From the NCBI RefSeq assembly GCF_001676055.1, contig NZ_LZEX01000042.1:62001-126000 (forward strand): 64,000 nt of DNA. The letters run 5' to 3'. Within the stretch, counting starts at the first letter, position 1. Each line of letters begins with the position of its first letter. Below are positions 42,094-50,613 of this stretch, in pieces. The DNA comes from Morganella psychrotolerans. Lineage in GTDB: Bacteria > Pseudomonadota > Gammaproteobacteria > Enterobacterales > Enterobacteriaceae. Position numbers and translations under genes: made by a program. The notes below the pieces were generated by a model that saw only the letters and a list, made by a program, of their open reading frames with translations, did not search any database and was not told where the DNA came from.

Positions 42094-42750
42094 ATGAGTG
42101 GAATCGCGCTTGCCATGATCATTTTCGCTTATCTGCTGGGATCTGTTTCCGGTGCGATCCTGATCTGCCGTCTTGCGGGACTGCCCGATCCGCGCCTTCA
42201 CGGTTCCGGAAATCCCGGTGCCACCAATGTCCTGCGTATCGGCGGAAAGCTGGCTGCCGCCGGTGTTCTCATCTTCGACGTGCTCAAAGGTATGCTGCCT
42301 GTCTGGTTTGCTTACCTGCTGAATATACCTTATTTCTACCTCGGTATTATCGCTATTGCCGCCTGTTTAGGCCATATCTATCCGATATTTTTCCACTTTA
42401 AAGGCGGGAAAGGCGTTGCAACCGCATTCGGATCGATTGCCGCTATCGGCTGGGATCTGACCGGTCTGGTCGCCGGAACCTGGCTGCTGACAGTACTGCT
42501 GAGCGGCTATTCCTCTCTGGGTGCGATTGTCAGCGCGCTGGTTGCCCCCTTTTATGTCTGGTGGTTCAAACCGGAGTTTACTTTTCCTGTCGCGATGCTG
42601 TCCTGTCTGGTGCTTATCCGTCATCATGACAACATTCAGCGCCTGTGGCGCGGACAAGAGAGCCGCATCTGGCAGAAGCTGAAGAAAAAGCGGGCAAAAA
42701 CAGAAAAAGAGATTATTCAGGAAGTAAAAGAGCAGGAAAAAGAAGATTAA
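42094..42750 (+). CDS. plsY: Glycerol-3-phosphate acyltransferase PlsY
   Basis: PlsY adds an acyl group from acyl-phosphate to glycerol 3-phosphate, starting phospholipid synthesis. From 42094, with AGGAGGAA eleven bases upstream, the protein is 218 aa. The three family motifs are present: the glycine-rich [32 protein letters not shown], and [14 protein letters not shown]. About five helices are seen. A longer frame upstream to 41947 overlaps folB and is not family-like. A bidirectional terminator faces tsaD. Confidence 0.96.
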   Translation: MSGIALAMIIFAYLLGSVSGAILICRLAGLPDPRLHGSGNPGATNVLRIGGKLAAAGVLIFDVLKGMLPVWFAYLLNIPYFYLGIIAIAACLGHIYPIFFHFKGGKGVATAFGSIAAIGWDLTGLVAGTWLLTVLLSGYSSLGAIVSALVAPFYVWWFKPEFTFPVAMLSCLVLIRHHDNIQRLWRGQESRIWQKLKKKRAKTEKEIIQEVKEQEKED

Positions 42751-42775
42751 AAAAAGGCGCTGATGCGCCTTTTTG
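42751..42775. terminator. Bidirectional terminator between plsY and tsaD
   Basis: AAAAAGGCGC and GCGCCTTTTT arms with a TGAT loop, directly after the plsY stop and just past the tsaD stop on the other strand. Confidence 0.9.
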
Positions 42776-42782
42776 GTTTCTG

Positions 42783-43802
42783 TTACTTATCCAGCGGCGG
42801 CAGTTCTGCGAGCGGCCAGCGCGGACGCACTGTCACACCTAATCCGCTGCGCATTCCGCCTTTAAAGCGGATCATCCCGGCCAGCGCAATCATCGCACCG
42901 TTATCTGTGCACAGCTCAGGGCGTGCGTAGAAGGCTTCTCCGCCCAGTTTTGTCAGTGTCTGCGCCATACGCTCACGTAACGTGCGATTGGCACTCACAC
43001 CACCTGCCATCACCAGACGTTTAAACCCGGTCTGTACCAGCGCGCGTTTGCATTTAATAATCAATGTATCTACTACCGCATCTTCAAACGCGCGCGCAAT
43101 ATCTGCTTTCGTCTGATCGGAATCATCATTCTGATGAATAGTATTAGCCGCCGCCGTTTTCAGACCCGAGAAACTGAAATCCAGCCCCGGGCGATCTGTC
43201 ATCGGGCGTGGAAAAACAAAGCGTCCGGGCGTACCCTGTAAAGCCATACGGGAAAGAGCCGGACCACCGGGATAATCCAGACCCAGTAATTTTGCTGTTT
43301 TATCAAACGCTTCCCCGGCGGCATCATCAATTGATTCACCCAGGAGCGTATATTCCCCGATACCGGTCACACTGATAAGTTGGGTATGACCACCGGAGAC
43401 GAGCAGCGCGACAAACGGGAAGTCCGGCTGATGTTCTTCCAGCATCGGTGCCAGTAAATGCCCTTCCATATGGTGAACCGGCACAGCCGGAACATCCCAG
43501 GAAAACGCAAGCGCCCGCCCGACAGTCGCCCCGACCATCAGCGCGCCGACAAGTCCCGGTCCTGCGGTATATGCCACAGCATCAATATCCTCAGCCGATA
43601 AATTCGCTTCTTTCAGCGCGGCCTGAATCAACGGCACCGTTTTGCGGATATGGTCACGGGAAGCCAGCTCAGGCACAACACCGCCGTAATCCGCATGGAC
43701 TTTTATCTGGCTGTATAACTGATTAGCCAGCAACCCGGCTTCATCATCATAAATTGCGATTCCGGTTTCATCGCAGGATGTTTCAATGCCTAACACTCGC
43801 AT
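42783..43802 (-). CDS. tsaD: tRNA threonylcarbamoyladenosine synthase subunit TsaD
   Basis: TsaD transfers the threonylcarbamoyl group to adenosine 37 of ANN-decoding tRNAs with TsaB and TsaE. From the ATG at 43802 it is 339 aa (E. coli 337). The metal ligands H111 and H115 lie in [11 protein letters not shown]; the ATP site includes VSGGHTQL and [14 protein letters not shown]. Start [20 protein letters not shown] matches E. coli; 17 more residues upstream are possible in frame but not conserved. It is divergent from rpsU, with 575 bp between. Confidence 0.97.
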   Translation of the reverse strand: MRVLGIETSCDETGIAIYDDEAGLLANQLYSQIKVHADYGGVVPELASRDHIRKTVPLIQAALKEANLSAEDIDAVAYTAGPGLVGALMVGATVGRALAFSWDVPAVPVHHMEGHLLAPMLEEHQPDFPFVALLVSGGHTQLISVTGIGEYTLLGESIDDAAGEAFDKTAKLLGLDYPGGPALSRMALQGTPGRFVFPRPMTDRPGLDFSFSGLKTAAANTIHQNDDSDQTKADIARAFEDAVVDTLIIKCKRALVQTGFKRLVMAGGVSANRTLRERMAQTLTKLGGEAFYARPELCTDNGAMIALAGMIRFKGGMRSGLGVTVRPRWPLAELPPLDK

Positions 43803-43960
43803 GGGGCTTAACTCGCAGGAACAAAAACTGACAGGACTGGAGACGGATAGCATGACAATACATCCGTCTCCGTAAAGGCGTCAGTGTATCACCATAATGG
43901 CGCAGTGACAGGTATTAAGGTGAAATGCGGGGTGTTTCCGGTGGATTTTCATTCAGTATT

Positions 43961-44082
43961 TACCCTTATTCATTCAAACTGCAGGTTCGTTGGCTGCGCT
44001 CAGCTATCCGGGTCACATACTGATGTATGCTCCCCGGCAATCGGAGCTTGCCGCCTGCCTGCAACTTGAATGACGTTGGGTA
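43961..44082. repeat. Full-length dispersed palindromic repeat
   Basis: A 122-bp imperfect palindrome starting TACCCTTATTCATTCAAACT and ending TGAATGACGTTGGGTA, with the central module (here CATACTGATGTATGCTCCCC). Its reverse complement matches the copy at 46459-46580 over nearly its entire length. It sits between tsaD and rpsU. Confidence 0.9.
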
Positions 44083-44090
44083 CAGGTAGT

Positions 44091-44120
44091 TTACCCACAG
44101 GTTAATTACAGTTATCCACA
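44091..44120 (+). promoter_or_regulatory. DnaA boxes upstream of rpsU, first pair
   Basis: TTATCCACA at 44112-44120 is a perfect consensus DnaA box; TTACCCACA at 44091-44099 differs at one base. Both face the same way. They lie about 270 bp upstream of rpsU, just outside the palindromic repeat. Confidence 0.55.
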
Positions 44121-44267
44121 TACTTTTCCCCTCCGGGGTGATTTCTGTTGCTGACAAATCACCGCATACCCGCTATACTCTTCCTCCTCTATGAAACCCC
44201 TTGTCTGGTGCGTGGATCCTGTTTTGTCAGTATGACCTGAACATATCCCGGAAATTTCTCTGCCTGA

Positions 44268-44276
44268 TTATCCACA
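44268..44276 (+). promoter_or_regulatory. DnaA box next to the rpsU promoter
   Basis: A second perfect TTATCCACA box in the same orientation, five bases before the -35 of the likely rpsU promoter. Two perfect boxes within 165 bp are unlikely by chance in a window of this size (about 0.5 expected in all on both strands). Confidence 0.6.
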
Positions 44277-44280
44277 ATGC

Positions 44281-44310
44281 TTTACAACGTGGGTCACATT
44301 GAAGTAAAAT
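44281..44310 (+). promoter_or_regulatory. Likely sigma-70 promoter of rpsU-dnaG-rpoD
   Basis: TTTACA (44281-44286) and TAAAAT (44305-44310) with 18-bp spacing, 68 bp upstream of the rpsU start. Confidence 0.65.
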
Positions 44311-44365
44311 TCCGCACCATTTTGAAGACAACTGGCATAACGCCAGTACAGACCTATTTTATTGA

Positions 44366-44593
<228 letters not shown>

Positions 44594-44597
44594 TCGC

Positions 44598-44680
44598 TGC
44601 GGCCAGCGCCGCAACTTAGTCAGACTGCAGTAGTTGCAGTTAATGGCCGTGTTTCCGGAAGGAAGCGCGGCTTATTATCG
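44598..44680 (+). other. Hairpin cluster between rpsU and dnaG
   Basis: TGCGGC-CAGC-GCCGCA (44598-44613) and ACTGCA-GTAGT-TGCAGT (44624-44640) are two perfect small hairpins in the rpsU-dnaG gap. In E. coli a partial terminator sits here and lowers dnaG expression relative to rpsU; no T-run is evident in this sequence. Confidence 0.5.
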
Positions 44681-44704
44681 TTATCAGACGGACGAAAAGG
44701 GGCT

Positions 44705-46446
44705 ATGGCCGGGCGCATTCCACGCACATTTATCAACGATTTATTAGCGAGAACCGATATCATCGATTTGATCGATGCCAGGGTGCCGCTGAAGAAGCAC
44801 GGTAAAAATCATCAGGCGTGTTGTCCTTTCCACAACGAAAAAACCCCCTCTTTTACAGTCAGCAGCGACAAACAGTTCTACCACTGCTTCGGCTGTGGTG
44901 CCCACGGCAATGCTATTGATTTTTTACTTAATTATGATCGGCTCGATTTTGTCGAGGCTATCGAAGAGTTAGCAGCAATGCACGGGCTGGATGTTCCTTA
45001 TGAAACGGGAAGCGGCAGCAGTCCGATAGAAAAACATCAGCGCCAGAATCTCTATCAGCTGATGGAAAAACTCGACAGTTTTTACCGCCATGCGCTACAG
45101 GCACAAAATGCCGGTCACGCCCGTGAATATCTGAACCGCAGAGGATTAAGTCAGGAAATTATCAGCCGGTTTGCTATCGGCTACGCCCCCGCAGGTGGGA
45201 TAATGTCCTCAAACGTTTTGCGCGCACTGATGATGACCGCCAGCAATTGCTGGATGCCGGGATGTTAGTGGTCAATGATAACGGCCGCTGTTATGACCGG
45301 TTCCGCGAGCGCGTGATGTTTCCTATCCGTGATCGCCGCGGGCGGGTCATTGCATTTGGCGGACGTGTTCTTGATGACGCAATACCTAAATATCTGAACT
45401 CCCCGGAAACAGATATTTTTCATAAGGGCCGTCAGTTATTCGGTTTGTACGAAGCGCAGCAAAGCCAGCGTGAATTACCCCGTATCCTTGTGGTTGAAGG
45501 CTATATGGATGTGGTCGCACTGGCGCAGTTTGGTATTAATTATGCGGTGGCATCACTCGGTACATCGACAACATCCGAGCATATACAGTTGCTCTATCGT
45601 ACAACTGATACCATAATTTGTTGTTATGACGGAGACCGCGCCGGACGCGAAGCTGCCTGGCGGGCTCTCGAAACTGCCCTGCCCCATCTGAACGACGGGC
45701 GGCAGTTGCGCTTTATGTTTTTACCTGACGGCGATGACCCTGATTCACTGGTGCGCCGTGAAGGTCGCGAAGCCTTTGAGCAACGCCAGAATAATGAAGC
45801 CCATACACTGTCGCAGTTTTTATTTGATTCACTGCTGCGTCAGGTGGATATGAGCAGCCCGGAAGGCCGCAGTAAGCTGAATGCGCTGGCGATGCCGCTG
45901 ATAAGTCAGGTTCCGGGAGAAGCACAACAGGCTTATTTGTTACAGGATTTAGGAAATTTGCTCGGACTGCCGGATATTGCTCAGCTTAAACAGGCGGTCA
46001 GCCGTCAGAGTGAGTCAAAAACAGGTTATCAGGCACCTAAGCTGAAACCGACCACGATGCGTATCCTGATAGCACTGCTGGTACAAAATCCGCAGTTTGC
46101 TCAGTTTGTGCCACCGCTGGAATCCATTGATACCAGCCAGATAGCCGGGTTTTCACTATTCAGGGAACTGATTGATACCTGTTTATCACAGCCTGGTCTG
46201 ACAACAGGGCAGTTGCTGGAGCGCTATCGCGATAATAAATTGGCGCCACAGCTTGAAAAACTGGCAAGCTGGAACGATATAGAGATAGATGAGATCGCAG
46301 AAAACACGTTTAAAGATGCATTAAATCATCTGGTTGTTTCTGCCCTTAATGACCGTTTTAACTTCCTGATCGCGAAAGAGCGGACAGAAGGCCTGACCCC
46401 GGAAGAGCGAAAAGAAGTCAGTCTTTTAGTGCGGGTCCGGCAATAA
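44705..46446 (+). CDS. dnaG: DNA primase DnaG, frame broken by one missing base
   Basis: DnaG makes RNA primers at the replication fork and is essential. The first frame carries the zinc-binding domain (CPFHNEKTPSFTV and YHCFGCGAHGNAIDF) and ends in nonsense after IGYAPAG. The second frame, from 45247 as written, contains the TOPRIM core VVEGYMDVVALAQFG and YDGDRAGREAAWRAL and the C-terminal helicase-binding domain. Adding a T after 45196 (GGTGGG to GGTTGGG) restores GYAPAGWDNVLKRFARTDDD and a protein of 580 aa (E. coli 581). A cell could not live with this break, so a sequencing or assembly error is by far the most likely cause. It is the middle gene of its operon. Confidence 0.93.
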
Positions 46447-46458
46447 GTATTATTATTA

Positions 46459-46580
46459 TACCCAACGTCATTCAAGATGCAGGCAGGCGGCAAGGGAAGA
46501 TAGACGGGGAGCATACACAAGTATGTGACCCGGCTAGCTGAGTGCGGCCAACGAACCTGCAGTTTGAATGAATAAGGGTA
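46459..46580. repeat. Full-length dispersed palindromic repeat inside the dnaG-rpoD transcript
   Basis: A 122-bp element starting TACCCAACGTCATTCAAGAT and ending TTTGAATGAATAAGGGTA, with the module GGGGAGCATACACAAGTATG. It is the inverted near-identical twin of 43961-44082. It begins 12 bp after the dnaG stop. Confidence 0.9.
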
Positions 46581-46754
46581 CATATAATGACAATTATAAC
46601 GGCTTAAGTGCCGCCGATAGCAGGAATAGATCCTGCATGCCATGTCACCAAGGGCCATGGCTGATGAAATGAAACCTTGACTGTTATTGTTGCTGGCTAA
46701 GTTGTTTTGCCGACCAACACAAACCTAAATACTCAGAAGTGTGGATACCGTCTT
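46581..46754 (+). other. rpoD leader region
   Basis: About 170 bp between the repeat and rpoD. It contains CCATGTCACCAAGGGCCATGG (a near palindrome) and TTGACTGTTATTGTTGCTGG, whose TTGACT could be a -35. In E. coli this gap holds an RNA-processing site. I see no reading frame. Confidence 0.45.
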
Positions 46755-48602
46755 ATGGAGCAAAACCCGCAGTCACAGCTGAAACTCCTTGTCACCCGTG
46801 GTAAGGAACAAGGCTATCTGACCTATGCTGAAGTCAATGACCATCTGCCTGAAGATATCGTCGATTCGGATCAAATCGAAGATATTATCCAGATGATCAA
46901 TGATATGGGCATTCAGGTAATGGAAGAAGCACCTGATGCTGATGATCTGATACTGGCCGAGAATTCAACAGACACCGATGATGATGCAGCTGAAGCTGCG
47001 GCACAGGTTCTCTCAAGTGTGGAATCGGAGATTGGCCGGACCACTGACCCGGTGCGCATGTATATGCGCGAAATGGGAACCGTGGAACTGCTGACCCGCG
47101 AAGGCGAAATTGACATCGCCAAGCGCATCGAAGATGGCATCAATCAGGTTCAGTGTTCTGTTGCTGAATACCCTGAAGCAATTACTTATTTACTTGATCA
47201 GTACGACCGCGTTGAAGCGGGCGAAGTTCGTCTTTCTGATCTGATTACCGGCTTTGTTGATCCTAATGCTGAAGAAGATCTGGCACCGACGGCAACCAAT
47301 ATTGGTTCCGAGCTGCCGGCTGAAGAACTCAACAAAGATGATAACGACGAAGACGAAGACGAGGACGAAGAAGAGGAAGAAGCTGATAACAGCATCGATC
47401 CTGAACTTGCCCGTCAGAAATTTGATGCGCTGCGTGTGCAACATGAGAAAACACGTAAACAAATCAAACTTAACGGCCGTGACCATCCGAGTGCCAATGC
47501 TGAAATTCAGCAGCTCTCAGAGGTCTTTAAAGAGTTCCGTTTAGTCCCGAAACAGTTTGACTATCTGGTCAGCAAAATGCGGGAAATGATGGACAGAGTC
47601 CGTCTGCAGGAACGCTTTATCATGAAACTCTGTGTTGAGCAGAGCAAAATGCCGAAGAAAAACTTTATTACCCTGTTCACCGGCAACGAAACCAGTGATA
47701 CCTGGTTTACCGCTGCTATTGCAATGAACAAACCGTGGTCTGAAAAACTTCAGGATGTCGCGGAAGAAGTCCAGCGCAGCCTGCAACGCCTGCGCATGAT
47801 TGAAGAAGAGACCGGTCTGACCATTGAACAGGTCAAAGATATCAACCGCCGCATGTCTATCGGTGAAGCGAAAGCCCGCCGCGCGAAAAAAGAGATGGTC
47901 GAGGCGAACTTACGTCTGGTTATCTCCATCGCGAAAAAATACACCAACCGTGGTCTGCAATTCCTGGATCTGATTCAGGAAGGTAACATCGGTCTGATGA
48001 AAGCGGTTGATAAATTTGAATACCGTCGTGGTTATAAGTTCTCAACCTATGCAACCTGGTGGATCCGTCAGGCTATTACCCGCTCTATCGCGGACCAGGC
48101 CCGTACTATCCGTATCCCGGTACATATGATTGAGACGATTAACAAGCTCAACCGTATCTCCCGTCAGATGCTTCAGGAGATGGGCCGTGAGCCGTCACCG
48201 GAAGAACTGGCAGAGCGTATGCTGATGCCGGAAGATAAAATCCGCAAAGTGCTGAAAATCGCTAAAGAGCCTATCTCCATGGAGACGCCGATTGGTGATG
48301 ATGAAGATTCGCACTTAGGGGACTTTATCGAGGATACCACTCTTGAGCTGCCGCTGGATTCAGCCACATCTGAAAGCCTGCGCTCAGCAACTCATGAGGT
48401 ACTGGCCGGTTTAACACCGCGTGAAGCGAAAGTCCTGCGTATGCGTTTTGGTATTGATATGAATACCGACCACACACTGGAAGAAGTGGGTAAACAGTTT
48501 GATGTAACCCGCGAACGTATCCGTCAGATTGAAGCGAAGGCACTGCGCAAACTGCGCCACCCGAGCCGTTCTGAAGTGTTACGCAGCTTCCTGGATGAGT
48601 AA
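46755..48602 (+). CDS. rpoD: RNA polymerase sigma factor RpoD (sigma-70)
   Basis: The main housekeeping sigma factor. From the ATG at 46755 it has 615 aa (E. coli 613) and begins [20 protein letters not shown]; the 16 residues upstream are not conserved. Region 1.2 ([20 protein letters not shown]) is followed by the non-conserved acidic insert ([14 protein letters not shown] near residue 200), region 2 with [19 protein letters not shown], region 3, and region 4.2 with [18 protein letters not shown]. It closes the rpsU-dnaG-rpoD operon. A strong terminator follows. Confidence 0.98.
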   Translation: MEQNPQSQLKLLVTRGKEQGYLTYAEVNDHLPEDIVDSDQIEDIIQMINDMGIQVMEEAPDADDLILAENSTDTDDDAAEAAAQVLSSVESEIGRTTDPVRMYMREMGTVELLTREGEIDIAKRIEDGINQVQCSVAEYPEAITYLLDQYDRVEAGEVRLSDLITGFVDPNAEEDLAPTATNIGSELPAEELNKDDNDEDEDEDEEEEEADNSIDPELARQKFDALRVQHEKTRKQIKLNGRDHPSANAEIQQLSEVFKEFRLVPKQFDYLVSKMREMMDRVRLQERFIMKLCVEQSKMPKKNFITLFTGNETSDTWFTAAIAMNKPWSEKLQDVAEEVQRSLQRLRMIEEETGLTIEQVKDINRRMSIGEAKARRAKKEMVEANLRLVISIAKKYTNRGLQFLDLIQEGNIGLMKAVDKFEYRRGYKFSTYATWWIRQAITRSIADQARTIRIPVHMIETINKLNRISRQMLQEMGREPSPEELAERMLMPEDKIRKVLKIAKEPISMETPIGDDEDSHLGDFIEDTTLELPLDSATSESLRSATHEVLAGLTPREAKVLRMRFGIDMNTDHTLEEVGKQFDVTRERIRQIEAKALRKLRHPSRSEVLRSFLDE

Positions 48603-48627
48603 TCCGGTTAATCATCAGTAAAGTATC

Positions 48628-48658
48628 AGGCGCCGCTAATCCGGCGCCTTTTTTTTTA
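48628..48658 (+). terminator. Intrinsic terminator of rpoD
   Basis: AGGCGCCG and CGGCGCCT arms with a 6-base loop and nine or ten T, 26 bp after the rpoD stop. Confidence 0.93.
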
Positions 48659-48769
48659 TCTTTCGCTGCCCTGCGGATAAAGAACAATCGGCTTACTCAA
48701 TTTATAGTTACAAACTATTTACCACAGTCAATATTCCGCTCATAAAACAGGCATATAGACAAGAAAAGC

Positions 48770-48798
48770 TAGACCCCGCCAACAACTGGCAGTATAAT
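48770..48798 (+). promoter_or_regulatory. Promoter of the isoleucine tRNA gene
   Basis: A perfect -10 TATAAT (48793-48798) and a -35 TAGACC (48770-48775) with 17-bp spacing, ending 12 bp before the tRNA. Confidence 0.75.
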
Positions 48799-48810
48799 CT
48801 TACGCACTTT

Positions 48811-48886
48811 GGCCCCTTAGCTCAGTGGTTAGAGCAGGCGACTCATAATCGCTTGGTCACTGGTTCAAACCCAGTAGGGGCCACCA
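48811..48886 (+). tRNA. ileX: tRNA-Ile (CAT anticodon, lysidine type)
   Basis: A 76-nt cloverleaf beginning GGCCCCTTAGCTCAGTGGTT and ending with encoded CCA. The acceptor stem GGCCCCT pairs with AGGGGCC. The anticodon CAT is at 48844-48846. The sequence is nearly that of the E. coli minor isoleucine tRNA ileX, which also lies close to rpoD, rather than elongator or initiator tRNA-Met; C34 would be changed to lysidine by TilS so that it reads AUA. Such tRNA 3' ends are frequent integration sites, and the sequence downstream turns accessory at once. Confidence 0.95.
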
Positions 48887-48912
48887 AATTTTAGCTTCAA
48901 AATCAGTATATT

Positions 48913-48940
48913 AAGCCACTCCTCACCGAGTGGCTTTTTT
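48913..48940 (+). terminator. Terminator after the isoleucine tRNA
   Basis: AAGCCACTC and GAGTGGCTT arms with a 6-base loop and a T-run, 27 bp after the tRNA. Confidence 0.85.
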
Positions 48941-48955
48941 ACATCTAGTACTGAG

Positions 48956-48973
48956 TGTCGCAAAAGTGTCGCG
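48956..48973. repeat. Short direct repeat downstream of the tRNA
   Basis: GTGTCGC appears twice, separated by AAAA, where the sequence changes from core to AT-rich. Such pieces often mark the flank of an integrated element, but no second att copy or integrase is visible in the window. Confidence 0.35.
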
Positions 48974-49055
48974 TTAAATTTTTTGATTTTACTCTCTAGT
49001 ACTTAAAAAAATCAAAATGTTACGTTTTTATAATTATATCCACACAAAACCGAAA

Positions 49056-49159
49056 TCAAGTCTCAAGTCTCAAGTCTCAAGTCTCAAGTCTCAAGTCTCA
49101 AGTCTCAAGTCTCAAGTCTCAAGTCTCAAGTCTCAAGTCTCAAGTCTCAAGTCTCAAGT
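49056..49159. repeat. Heptanucleotide tandem repeat, 14 perfect copies
   Basis: TCTCAAG is repeated without any mismatch 14 times from 49061 to 49158, with a partial unit before. The plus strand has no stop codon in any frame, and an ATG at 49017 opens a frame of 51 codons through the array (encoding SSLKSQV units) to a TAA at 49170. There is no good ribosome site, so coding is doubtful. Perfect copies imply recent expansion by slippage. Confidence 0.9.
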
Positions 49160-49297
49160 AAGTATGTGGTAAAAAATTTAGATGTGACACTCGTTGTTAA
49201 TCTTCTTACCTAAAATATTATTAATTTTATAAATTATCTACACACTCAATAATAATTGTATATACTGAATTTTTATCTATTTACAAATGGAAATAAA

Positions 49298-49709
49298 ATG
49301 ACGCTAAAAAAACATTATACATTCATTGATAATGATGACAAAAATAAAAAATATTATGTTGAAATTGATGACTATGGGGAAGAAATTACTATTTATCTTG
49401 AGAAAGAGATAATAGGGAATATATCCCTTAATAACATGGATATACCTAATAATAAAAAAAAATTTTTACCTTATAACCGAGCTTAATTTAAAAGAGAAGT
49501 ACAATAGGAAAGGAATAGGAACTAATTGTTTAAGATTTCATAAGGAATCCTTTGATTCTTTATTAATTGCAAGACCGAATGATGGAATGAAATACGATGA
49601 TGGCAGCTATCTAACAGGTTATGGCTTATCTTTTATTGAAAAAATGAGAAAGCTTAAAATAGTTGAACCTAGCCCTAGCGGCCAAGAGCACGAGGATGAG
49701 GATAGATAA
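49298..49709 (+). pseudogene. Small acetyltransferase-like protein, frame broken in an A9 tract
   Basis: The ATG at 49298 (TGGAAA upstream) starts MTLKKHYTFIDNDDKNKKYY. That frame ends at 49486 in unrelated residues after the homopolymer at 49454-49462. With one A removed the protein continues LNLKEKYNRKGIGTNCLRFH, then RPNDGMKYDDGSYLTGYG and FIEKMRKLKIVEP to 49709, about 136 aa. The RKGIGTNCLRFHK piece recalls the acetyl-CoA-binding loop of GNAT enzymes, but the resemblance is partial and I do not assign an activity. The region is very AT-rich, unlike the backbone, suggesting transfer. Confidence 0.55.
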
Positions 49710-49756
49710 ATTGATTATTAATATCATACAATATGATTTCAGTATTAAATAACTAT

Positions 49757-49803
49757 CAACGCCGCACCGTTGCTGCCTTTTTGTAATTCTGCGGCGTTTT
49801 AAG
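49757..49803 (+). terminator. Hairpin CAACGCCGCACC element, copy 1
   Basis: AACGCCGCA and TGCGGCGTT arms enclose a T-rich loop, followed by TTAAG. It may end the acetyltransferase-like gene. A related hairpin recurs at 54124-54166. Confidence 0.55.
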
Positions 49804-50126
49804 TGATCTTTAATTTCCCACGTAAAATAGAATACTCCCTGTTATTTCAATATGTTGATTTTTTATCGCGATCCTCTTCGTGATCCTTTTACTGAAATAA
49901 ACTGAAAAGTCTTTCACACATTTCAGTTGCGGCTTGCTTGTAACTCCCCAGTAGTGGCGCGGTCTGGCGTATCGGTTTGAAGAATTTTAAAACTGAAATA
50001 ATTTTATTACCCAAAGTGCGCAGGCGGGTTTGGTAACGCCAAAAATGTTAAAGACCACCGGTGTGGTTAACCATGTTATTTCGTAACCTTATATTATTTT
50101 CTATTTATGTTTGACTATGGTGAAAA
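49804..50126. other. AT-rich intergenic stretch
   Basis: About 320 bp between two small broken genes. I see no convincing gene, RNA or repeat; it includes GTGCGCAGGCGGGTTTGGTA, a short GC-rich island in AT-rich sequence. Confidence 0.4.
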
Positions 50127-50492
50127 ATGATTAATATTATATTGTTATTTATTATTGAAGTTTTATCACCTGCTATTATTTTATTATCCCTATACACTTA
50201 CATAAGAAATACTCACAAAGTAAAAAAAAGCAGGCTTTGCCGATAGTTTTTTTATTATTAATAACTCACAATCCTATTACCATTTCTTTATTTTTTTCTC
50301 CACGTATGGGTACGTGATTATTTTTATGATATTAGTTACCTTAAAATGAAAATTACTAGAAAATTAACAGTGAGTAATACATTATTTATGGCTATTATTT
50401 CATTGTATATTTTAAATTTAACATTGAAACACTCTTCATCTGAAGAAGATAAAAAGAAAAATCAAGATAATAAAAGATTACCTGAAAAATAA
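50127..50492 (+). pseudogene. Small predicted membrane protein, fragmented
   Basis: The ATG at 50127 gives MINIILLFIIEVLSPAIILL and then a stop after the A8 run at 50222-50229. Removing one A continues KKAGFADSFFIINNSQ and a second hydrophobic part (FFIFFSTYGYVIIFMILVTL). A third frame from the ATG at 50346 gives a hydrophobic part and the charged tail SEEDKKKNQDNKRLPEK. Joined, these would form a protein of about 120 residues with three membrane segments. Either a decayed gene or several sequence errors; no family is recognised. Confidence 0.35.
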
Positions 50493-50613
50493 ATATTATT
50501 ATAAATAGTTTTAGATAAGATAATCATTACAATACGTCAATTGGATAAACTGCAGGTGCGTTAACTGAAGCATCTGCATGCAAAATATCAATTAACGCCA
50601 GCTCATGAATAAA

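Noticed and set aside
45190-45260. Programmed ribosomal frameshift in dnaG
   Set aside because: No slippery heptamer is present, and E. coli-type dnaG is not known to use frameshifting; a missing base is simpler.
46326-46658. A 110-codon frame on the minus strand across the dnaG end
   Set aside because: It overlaps dnaG and the 122-bp repeat and shows the same repeat-derived peptide; no family resemblance.
49056-49159. CRISPR array
   Set aside because: The unit is a seven-base repeat with no spacers, so it is a tandem microsatellite, not a CRISPR array; no cas genes are present.
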